11,812 bases of DNA. Source: Phoronis ovalis. Lineage: Eukaryota; Phoronida; Phoronidae. Under the pieces are notes generated by a model. It saw only the letters and a list, made by a program, of their open reading frames with translations. It ran no database searches and had not been told where the DNA came from. Every line of letters starts with the position of its first letter. Position 1 is the first letter of the stretch. The stretch lies in contig JAOXYB010050035.1 of assembly GCA_028565635.1 (NCBI GenBank), forward strand, positions 1 through 11,812. Reading direction: 5' to 3'. Below, in pieces: positions 1-6,816 of the stretch. The translations under genes and the position numbers were made by a program.

Positions 1-149
1 GCATATAAGAGCGAGAGTTCCGGTCACGGAGTTTTGTAAAAGATTTATGATTTCCTATAAATGGGTCTAGAAGTTTAATGCCTTGCGGAAATTGTCCGCC
101 GGGTACACTTCTGTAGTATCCCTTACGACAACGACCCTTTCAGCCTAAG

Positions 150-177
150 TAGGACTAGGGACATGAAACTAGGACTA
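150..177. repeat. Short direct repeat TAGGACTA
   Basis: The octamer TAGGACTA occurs at 150-157 and 170-177, 20 bases apart, and a related ACTAGG follows near 185. It may be a small local duplication. No function can be assigned. Confidence 0.35.
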
Positions 178-615
178 ATTGTATACTAGGTTTTAAATTA
201 ATGCCCTACTTTTATATTCATGCAGTAATATTAACTGTACGTAAACGAATATTTCGTAACTGCAATGTCAGTTGCTAAACACAAGAATATAAAAATCTGA
301 GGACAACTCAACAGCGAAAATATTCGCTTCATCCTAGACCTAGTAATTAGTAATAAGTATCATTTACTGATTTAGTATATTCAATAATTGGCAATGTTTC
401 TCCCCGGGTGTTTCTGAATCTCTTAGTTTAACATAAATCAGTTGCAACAAGAAAAATTTGCTTATATTATAGGTTCATAAGAACTGAATACTTTTAAACC
501 TTCTCTAGTCTAGAAAAATCCTAGGAAAGAAAACGTCAGCGAGTGTTCTCTGGCTGGCTCAGTCCCATATCATTTTTAATGGTGGCGGGCTTGTTCATAG
601 AGCCACCTGGTGGAA

Positions 616-627
616 AGGTCAAGGTCA
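616..627 (+). promoter_or_regulatory. Tandem AGGTCA, nuclear-receptor-like site
   Basis: Two AGGTCA half-sites abut at 616-621 and 622-627. They also create TCAAGGTCA (619-627), which matches the extended half-site bound by NR5A/ERR-type nuclear receptors. It lies about 670 bases upstream of the hydrolase start codon. That the site is used is only inferred; a motif this short can occur by chance. Confidence 0.2.
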
Positions 628-802
628 AACCTCGAGCAGAAACGTGTAACGTATTTGAGTCCTCAGGTGGTATTAGTCCAGTATTTCGGTGCATTTCTCT
701 AGGTAATCCAGGTGGTTTTGACTGTCTTGTGTTCCTTTACATATGCCGTTCTTCAAAAAAACAGTTGTCATTATTTCTAGTTTGTAATATAGTAATTTCA
801 GG

Positions 803-842
803 AGCCGATCGGACCCCGGTGCCTCGTCGACGCCGGCCGGGT
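803..842. other. CpG-dense GC-rich patch
   Basis: This roughly 40-base stretch contains about eight CpG dinucleotides and GCCGGCCGGG, inside sequence that is otherwise strongly AT-rich. It could be a small unmethylated promoter element or a fragment of a repeat with different base composition. Nothing identifies it further. Confidence 0.35.
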
Positions 843-1185
843 TTTGTAAATTTCACCTGACATTGACAAGTAGGGTAACTGTAGGTAATTTCGGACACTT
901 TTGGTTAGATGGCTTTGTAAAATATTATCTTACTTAGCAATATATACATATTACATAAGTGTCTTGTTGAGTCAGACTGGTGTCAGAAGGGCTTTTCCTT
1001 TACGATAGCAGTATGTCCGTCTTAAATTGTTATCCACCTCTTAGATATATATTGCAAATATAATCCTGGACTTCATTGATAGAATTTATTTTATTTTATA
1101 GTCGCGCCCCCTTAAACAACAAACCCATTTCTGCCACTGATTTTATTCGGGAAAGGAAGGCACTCAATTTGAGATAAATATTGTA

Positions 1186-1313
1186 GAGGAAGAAAGTCTA
1201 TACTGACTTTGATAATCAGACGGTACATATATTTTCGTTTGCGCGGATGGAACGTATTATGAGAGTGATTTTTTTTAAATATATAGCTGCGAAATGTCAT
1301 CGAGGAAGAAAGT
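1186..1313 (+). repeat. 12-base direct repeat GAGGAAGAAAGT spanning the start of exon 1
   Basis: GAGGAAGAAAGT occurs at 1186-1197 and again at 1302-1313, just inside exon 1. Looser similarity follows both copies for about 15 bases. It may be a small duplication of the exon start or chance in purine-rich sequence. Confidence 0.25.
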
Positions 1314-1479
1314 TATAATTGATTGCGACCCTGGTGTTGACGATGCTCACGCTATCATGATTGCTGTCGCACGCTCAGATGTGGAAGTTGTTGCTATCAC
1401 TGTTGTCAACGGTAACTGTGCAGTGAATCAAGGCTGTGTAAATGCTTTAAAAATTTTAAGAGCATGCAACAGGTTGGAT
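1294..1479 (+). CDS. Nucleoside hydrolase exon 1 (residues 1-62)
   Basis: This exon encodes the N-terminal beta strand and the DCDPGVDDA calcium/ribose loop (D10, D12, D16, D17), then the NGNCAVNQ segment with N41 and C42. It ends at GAT before the donor GTAAGT at 1480, in phase 0. Translation can run on to 1509 only by reading into the intron, where family similarity stops. Confidence 0.92.
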
Positions 1480-4400
1480 GTAAGTTACGTATTTCACACA
1501 AAACAATAATGTTAAAATGCATACTTTTAAAAATTCCTAACTTTAAATGAAATACCTCGACAGAGGCAGTGTTTAGCATGCATATATTAGTTTGATCATA
1601 CTAATTTTAATGTTTGATGTTAATTTGCGATTGTAAAAAATATCTAACTACGTTGTTTTAGAGTAAATTTATGAGAATATTGTACTTATTTTCAGTTATT
1701 TCCATTTGAATAGTAATGAGAATTATTATTTTTATAGCAAAGTTCACATTAATTGTTACATTGTAAGAGTGTTGATGTGCACATTGCAAGAAAACACGAT
1801 ACATGAAAAAAATTGGTTCATTTGACATCATGAAAATTTGTATTTTTTATTCCCTACGCGAGAATTTTGCACCAATTTACAATCAAATTAAGTACTGATT
1901 GTCCTTAATAACGTTATATATAAATTTGTCGTCTGTGTTTCTTTTAATTGACTTGTTTAATTTACAGGTACCTGTTTATCGTGGTTCGTGTACTCCATTA
2001 CTAGGGCCCCAAACAAAGCATAAGTTAAAGGACATTCATGGTGTTGATGGTTTAGGTGATGTTCCAGATTCAAACCCTCCATGTCTGGAATTAATACAGA
2101 AAGAGCATGCTGTCCATGCACTTATTAGAATGATAAATCAACACAAGGGTAAGATCAAGAATTGGAAAGCATATTTCACATATAGTTTGACTGCCATTGT
2201 TTGATCATAGCTTTCTTACCAAAAAATATATTTGAATTTGTTAGACCAATGTGATTTGTATTCAATCTAATTATTTGAATTCCGGTGCATTCTGGTAAGT
2301 TCAGTTTTTGGAACAAATGTCAGATTATAGCATGAATTGCAACACCTGCTGATTTTTTCCAGGTGAAATTACTTTGGTTCCAATTGGACCGTTGACTAAT
2401 GTGGCTCTTGCAATACGCCTTCATCCAAATTTAGGAGCCAGTTTGAAAGAGGCAGTTATCATGGGTGGGAATATAGAAGGTACATGTTTTCTTCTTCTGT
2501 AAAATTAGATAAAATTATAATCTCCACTTGCTGTTTTGGCTATAATGGTGTATGTATATGTTTTGTTAAATCAGTCTTCTATAATTGAAGTCCGCTAATC
2601 GTAAATTTTATAAAATATCAGCCAGCGAACAAGGAAACAACAAATTTTGTCACTAGTTTGTGTTTTCTTACTGCAAACATAGATTGATTGGTGCCAATTT
2701 CTGTCAATTGACAATAACTGCGTATTTTCACCAATTGTACTGAAGTTGTTGAAGTTAATTATCTCATTCAGAAGAATAAATGTGATAAGTACCCTATGCT
2801 GATTACTATAAATTGTCAAGAAATCAAATATTGATGGCCAATATGTGTACTCGATTTGAAAACCGAAAAGTCTCTGACATGGCTTTCACACTGTTAGGAT
2901 CGAGGATATTCTCCCGCACACACACTGAATTTATAAGTGGATACAATGTTGTGTAACTTAGTTAACCCATTTTACTTATTATAAATGCATTTTCAAGGAT
3001 GTTTGAGTGTAAGAAATAAGTTTCATTATGCCATGTATGATATACATCATTGAAAAGGGAATATTGTAAACTTTTAGAAACTTTTAATGGTCATGGATTG
3101 ATGATTCGTCATATTAATATTCAAAAGTTACTTTTAGCAGAAAAATTCCACTTCTGGTAAATTCACCTTCTTTTTCTTAAAACCGGATTTAAAGTTAGCA
3201 TTATCAAGCTGGTAAACTTGTTTACTGCGATCATGCTATATAGCATATAGCCTTTCATTTAATATACAAAACATTTTTTTAATCTTTTTACCCAACCATT
3301 CAAATTGGAAAATCACGATATTATCAAACTCAGAATAAAAAAAATGACAAATTACTTGTAACTATAAAATTATAATGACGACTGTCAACAAATCAAGTAT
3401 GAAAGGATACTGCATAATTTATAAATTGTTTTTGTTTTCGATGACATCTAATAGCCCTTTAATTTTTGTTACCGTAATAAAGCAAATAGATTCACTGTGG
3501 GATGTGAGTGTTTGACTAATATAATATATCAGGACTGTTTTTGTAGAAAATACTATAATATATTTTATAATTTTTGCTAAAATACAGGTAAAGGAAATGT
3601 GACAGTTTCTGGAGAGTTTAACTTTGCAATGGACCCGGAAGCAGCACACGTGGTTCTGAATGAATTAGGATGTCCAATAAAGTTATTATCATGGGAAACA
3701 ACAGGCTTTCATCATAAACTGGATTGGGTAATATATTGATATTAAAATATGATAGTACAATAACATCTTTTCAAATTTCAGCTGTGGAATGAAAACTGAT
3801 GTTCTCCAACAGTATTGAATGTAAGGATAATAGTCCTCAGATCTCATATTTTTCTCAACCTCTGTCAGTGTAAATTGCATATTTACAGTGAAGTTGAGCA
3901 AAATGCCCCTTCTGTATCTGCCACCCAGGTGGAGTACTTGCCAAAAACCTTGATGGGGGTGTGAGGCCCAGGGTTAAAACTCTTATCCCATGATAAAACT
4001 CAATCTAAAAATACACGCATGGTAAAAATTTATTTGCAAAAAACACACCCTACAGTAAAAAAAATTCTAGAAAAACATACACCCCAAAAGCAAACTATAT
4101 GGCTAAAACAGTGGACACAATCCTGGAAAAATTTGCCCCCAAAAATGAAGCACTTAGCAGTAAATAATCATTTAATATTGAAATACAGCACACCCCATGT
4201 TAAAAGAGTTAATGAAAAAGATAACCCATGGTAAAAGTAGATGTTAATAAAGGGGGTGGCAGATCCAGGGAGGGGATACTTCACAAATTTTGGGAGGGGT
4301 GTGTGGCACAGGCTTAAAAACTGGATCTTCTCAACTATTTTTCTCTGCCAAAATACCGGTTTGCTTAACTTTTTTTTGCTAAAAAACCTGATAGGTAATT

Positions 4401-5206
4401 TTACGTGTATTGGAAAACCAGTTTATTTTAGTCAAAAACCAGATCAACTAAGTTTATTTATTAAAAAAAAAACAGATTCACCCTGCTAATCATGTCGGTC
4501 AAAAACAGGATCCTCTCTGCTAATTTGATAAAAAAAACAAACTCCGGGAATCTGCCACTGTCTGGCAATTTCTATTTAAAGGGGACATCTATTCAACAGA
4601 GAACCTTTATTGCCGAAAGAGCATTTTTACTGACATATATGACAGAAGCATTCATGTTTTTGACTCATAATAAAGTTGAAAAAGGACACTTATCTAATTA
4701 ACACATAAAATAACAGAACCTTCTTTTGTATAATAACTTCTACATAGAGGGCGACCATGTATACTGTAATTTTAATGTTTGAAAATTACATAGGCTACTG
4801 TCATCCTGGATCATGTATTTTGGTCATTCAAAAAAGAATTATTGAAATAATCTCATTAATGTAACTATCTTTACAGGATTGGTACAACCATTGGATAGAA
4901 ATTGACACTGATCTTGGGAGATTCAATAAAGCTGTTGGTGCCAAGAAAACAGAAATTGTCAGAAATCTATTCAATATGGGACATTACAACTCATGTGATC
5001 CTTGGGCTATAGCTGTTGCTATTGACAACAAAATTATCCTGGAAAGCAAAAAACACTACTGTACAGTAGAACTAAGTGGAGACATAACTAGAGGTCAGAT
5101 GATTGTAGACTGGTCCAGTCACCTTGAAAAGTCTTCAAATGTAGAAATTGTTACAAAACTTGATGTAGACCTTCTAAAGCGTATGTTAGAAAATGCAGTG
5201 AGGTGA
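1294..5206 (+). CDS. Inosine/uridine-preferring nucleoside hydrolase, complete five-exon gene
   Basis: Exons 1294-1479, 1968-2148, 2363-2479, 3588-3727 and 4877-5206 join with matching phases (0, 1, 1, 0) into 317 residues, a normal length for the family. The predicted enzyme hydrolyses the N-glycosidic bond of ribonucleosides to base plus ribose in the salvage pathway. No signal peptide or membrane segment is visible, so it is probably cytosolic. Signature blocks are in order: DCDPGVDDA (10-18, Ca2+ and ribose binding), NGN (39-41), HGVDGLG (86-92), GPLTN (131-135), MGGN (156-159), EFN (171-173), DPEAA (177-181), CDPWA (248-252) and a GDITRG-type block near the end. The Asp of the late block is kept (D249), but the preceding His of the Crithidia enzyme is Cys248. 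With Cys42 after GN this resembles the cysteine-type (group III) enzyme described in nematodes. The start is chosen because the N-terminal Asp motif follows within ten codons, with a purine at -3. Confidence 0.93.
1480..1967 (+). other. Hydrolase intron 1
   Basis: This is a 488-base AT-rich GT-AG intron. I see no exon, RNA gene or clear repeat in it. Confidence 0.85.
1968..2148 (+). CDS. Nucleoside hydrolase exon 2 (residues 63-123)
   Basis: The acceptor is TTTACAG ending at 1967 and the donor is GTAAGA at 2149. The exon encodes the VPVYRG strand, the family-typical PL segment, the HGVDGLG motif (86-92) and the helix ending in INQHKG. It starts in phase 0 and ends in phase 1, splitting Gly123. 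Confidence 0.92.
2363..2479 (+). CDS. Nucleoside hydrolase exon 3 (residues 123-162)
   Basis: The acceptor TTTTTTCCAG ends at 2362 and the donor GTACAT starts at 2480. The exon encodes the central EITLVPIGPLTN strand and loop, whose Thr (T134) contacts the calcium site in the family. It continues through a helix to MGGN (156-159). Both ends are phase 1. Confidence 0.92.
2480..3587 (+). other. Hydrolase intron 3
   Basis: This is a 1108-base AT-rich GT-AG intron with no recognisable gene on either strand. The only structure I note is a perfect 12-base palindrome TGTCAATTGACA at 2702-2713 and a short GCTATATAGC palindrome near 3234. Both could be chance. Confidence 0.8.
3588..3727 (+). CDS. Nucleoside hydrolase exon 4 (residues 162-208)
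   Basis: The acceptor AATACAG ends at 3587 and the donor GTAATA starts at 3728. The exon encodes GNVTVSGEFNF (E171 and N173 are ribose-binding positions in the family), DPEAA (177-181) and a strand ending in SWETTG, which replaces the usual LDVT segment. It starts in phase 1 and ends in phase 0. Confidence 0.92.
3913..4600. repeat. Two-unit composite intronic repeat with degenerate ~30-base tandem arrays
   Basis: Two diverged headers with the GGGGTGTG core at 3956-3963 and 4296-4303 lie 340 bases apart. Both continue through a GG(C)CCAGG/GGCACAGG-TTAAAA type segment. Each header is followed by an A-rich array with an irregular unit of about 28-34 bases. In the first array the units often start with CCCATG(A/G/T)TAAAA or CACACCC; in the second they start with AAAAACCAGAT or AAAAACAGGAT. 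The 9-mer ATCTGCCAC occurs at 3916-3924 and 4550-4558, and inverted at 4256-4264. The block lies wholly within intron 4 (3728-4876). It is probably a dispersed repeat or a nonautonomous mobile element; I cannot name a family. The open frames through it are by-products of A-rich sequence. Confidence 0.6.
3987..4077 (+). repeat. Degenerate ~30-base minisatellite inside the composite repeat
   Basis: Three successive units can be read at 3987-4015, 4016-4045 and 4046-4077. They share a C(C/G)CATG or CACCC start, a TAAAA core and an AAAAACA end. Further, weaker units continue to about 4235, where CCCATGGTAAAA recurs at about 4227. Confidence 0.45.
4877..5206 (+). CDS. Nucleoside hydrolase exon 5 (residues 209-317 and stop)
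   Basis: The acceptor ATCTTTACAG ends at 4876 and the TGA stop is at 5204-5206. The exon encodes the helical flap region and the active-site block NSCDPWAIAVAI, where Cys248-Asp249 stands in place of the His-Asp of protozoan enzymes. It then encodes the VELSGDITRGQMIVDW segment, typical of the family near the C-terminus. Confidence 0.92.
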   Translation, partial: DWYNHWIEIDTDLGRFNKAVGAKKTEIVRNLFNMGHYNSCDPWAIAVAIDNKIILESKKHYCTVELSGDITRGQMIVDWSSHLEKSSNVEIVTKLDVDLLKRMLENAVR

Positions 5207-5230
5207 ACCTTTACTTAGGCTGAAAAGTGG

Positions 5231-5236
5231 ATTAAA
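5231..5236 (+). terminator. Possible poly(A) signal ATTAAA for the hydrolase gene
   Basis: ATTAAA lies 25 bases past the TGA stop and is the first common poly(A) hexamer variant downstream. It would give a very short 3' UTR. AATAAA at 6184-6189 is the stronger hexamer but lies almost 1 kb away. Usage cannot be decided from sequence. Confidence 0.2.
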
Positions 5237-5310
5237 TAACAATATTATTTCAAAGTTGTTCACTCTATTAAGGTTGCTGCTATCCTGCTAGGTTTGTAGA
5301 TTTTCTTTCA

Positions 5311-5350
5311 TTTACTCTCTCTCTTTCTCTTTTCCTTTTTTTTCTTTCCT
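5311..5350 (+). repeat. Polypyrimidine (CT/T) low-complexity tract
   Basis: An almost uninterrupted C/T run, starting with CTCTCTCTCT and passing into long T runs, lies about 100 bases past the hydrolase stop. It is a simple repeat. Confidence 0.85.
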
Positions 5351-5370
5351 ATTTGAGAAAAGTGTATATT

Positions 5371-5960
5371 GATGACAGCCAGAGATAGAGTAATAGCATT
5401 TAAGATGTGACATCCCTGAGTTGTACCATTGTCGACCTTGAGCTTAAAAGATCAAATCTATACAATTGCTTAAAACTTTCAAAAATGATTACATTTGAGG
5501 TCGTTCAGTTGGCAAAAGACTAGATTTCAATTATTTCGTATATTTCCAATCATTTTCGAGAATGATTTATCCTACAGGCTTGTATGTTGAGCTATTTTCC
5601 AAGGTCATAAATTCATTTAGAAGTCAAAATCTTAAAATTGTTTTGTTTCAGATCATTTACAAGTTATTCAAGGCATCATTTTGAGGTCAAAAGTTAAAAA
5701 AAATCCAATTATAATTTTATTTTATCTAATTTGATGGTTTTATCTGTTTATTTTTTTAAGGAACAATTGATTTTCCAGATTGCTGTTATTAACATATTGG
5801 TTTTGTTTGTTTTTCTTTCTTCCTGCCTTTTGCTGCAAGTTTTCAGCAAGATGTTACTTGAAGATTGCTTGAGGTAGAGATATGGAACTTAACAAGTGAC
5901 ATCCCTAAAGTGGACAAAGGTCACAAAGATCAATACCAGTAGTCCTTGCCTTTGTATATT
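5371..5960. repeat. Diverged direct repeats sharing GTGACATCCCT
   Basis: GTGACATCCCT is at 5407-5417 and 5896-5906, 489 bases apart. Both copies sit in similar surroundings: AGAGATAGAG/GAGGTAGAGATA before them and a GACCTTGAG/GACAAAGGTCA stretch leading to AAAAGATCAA/CAAAGATCAA after. Between them are several AGGTCA-type phrases followed by AAA (around 5616, 5631 and 5683). This looks like an old, decayed dispersed or tandem repeat. Confidence 0.45.
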
Positions 5961-6653
5961 CTACAGGTTATTGCTGATTTTATCCCAGTATGCATTTTAA
6001 TCCTTGATAAATCAAAACCATAAACATAACTATAAATTATAAAAGAAACTTACCCGCTTTTATTAAACTTCACACCATGGACACAATTGAAATTGGTGAA
6101 CCATAAAAAAAATACCAACAAGTTCAAATTAAAGTATAAACAAGACTATAACAAATTAATGTAAGAAATATTTACCGAAATTCAATAAAAAATGTCCTAC
6201 CAATGATATACTTGCTGTACGTTTCTTAGTATTTCGTAACCGTTTTTTGCAAAAAGAAAGAAATCGTCCTTTGGGGATCAAAAGCTACAGATAGCAAGGA
6301 AATTGTATTCCTGTAAATGATTTCCAAAGCGCCTAAAGACCGTTGATTTCAATGACACATATCCAGTTACTGCCTCGAAAGGCGCAATGGAATACATAAA
6401 GACCACAGCTTACAAAATGACAGAGGTGACGTGGAAGCACAAAGGCCAGTTGAAAGGAATCATTCGAATGAAATAAATTAAAAACATAAAGACAATTTTC
6501 GCTTGCTATTATGGCGCAAGGATCCCCGCGTTTGGAACACATATTGAAAGCGGAGAATGACACTCATTGTTAATATAATAATAAGTAGAAAAGTTAACTG
6601 AAAAAATTATTTTATGTCACGTCATTATAACACATATATCTAAATGTCTTTGA

Positions 6654-6816
6654 TTATTGAACAACCTCGTATATCTCTTCGGCTTTTGCTTTTGCAGCAA
6701 TATCAACAAAGGTATCATCATATGCTTTATTGGTAACACCATTAATTGTTTGTTGGTTGTTATTTGAGGAAAATTTGTCGTGGGATGGATCTCCAGTGGA
6801 TTCTGCTGATCTCAAT
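6654..6816 (-). CDS. Receptor exon 9: cytoplasmic tail and stop (residues 422-475)
   Basis: The acceptor TGTTTTTTAG joins phase 2 to give Arg422, and TAA is at 6656-6654. The tail is hydrophilic. It contains a Ser/Asn/Gln-rich part, then NKAYDDTF (Y454) and EEIYEVVQ (Y471) at the very end. Y471 is followed by Val at +3 (YxxV), a form many SH2 domains accept; the residue at -2 is Glu, so it is not a strict ITIM. The Y454-Y471 spacing of 17 does not fit an ITAM. Confidence 0.9.

Larger units (their letters stand above)
1..1293. other. Upstream region of the nucleoside hydrolase gene, no gene recognised
   Basis: I see no convincing coding exon on either strand. The open frame at 543-860 has no recognisable domain and no homolog I know. 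The region should contain the promoter and any 5' UTR of the gene starting at 1294. TATA-like AT runs are common (around 1042-1062, 1225 and 1277) but none is at a decisive distance from a start. Three small items stand out and are listed separately: a TAGGACTA direct repeat at 150-177, an AGGTCA tandem at 616-627, and a CpG-dense patch near 803-842. Confidence 0.6.
5207..6653. other. Intergenic region between convergent genes (both 3' UTRs)
   Basis: The hydrolase stop (5206) and the receptor stop (6654, - strand) face each other across about 1.45 kb, so both 3' UTRs must lie here. I see no coding exon. Poly(A) signal candidates on the + strand are ATTAAA at 5231-5236 and AATAAA at 6184-6189 and 6472-6477. 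On the - strand, TTTATT at 6058-6063 or 5747-5752 could serve the receptor. None is decisive. A pyrimidine tract and diverged repeats in the left half are listed separately. Confidence 0.6.

Noticed and set aside
543-860. 105-codon open frame on the + strand upstream of the hydrolase
   Set aside because: It has no recognisable domain, and its composition follows the local repeat-like and GC-rich patches. Its TTTCAG near 796-801 looks like an acceptor, but no exon follows that fits a gene.
1480-1509. Extension of hydrolase exon 1 to a stop at 1509
   Set aside because: Family similarity stops at the GTAAGT donor at 1480, and exon 2 continues the protein in phase.
2702-2713. Perfect palindrome TGTCAATTGACA
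   Set aside because: A 12-base palindrome in AT-rich intron sequence is expected by chance, and no partner site is nearby.
4019-4701. Three consecutive + strand open frames (4019-4234, 4241-4489, 4492-4701)
   Set aside because: They lie inside the intron 4 repeat or run just past it. They are Lys/Asn-rich because of the A-rich arrays and match no domain.
6333-6563. - strand open frame in the intergenic region
   Set aside because: It lies downstream of the receptor stop and has no domain, splice context or similarity. It is probably 3' UTR or intergenic.
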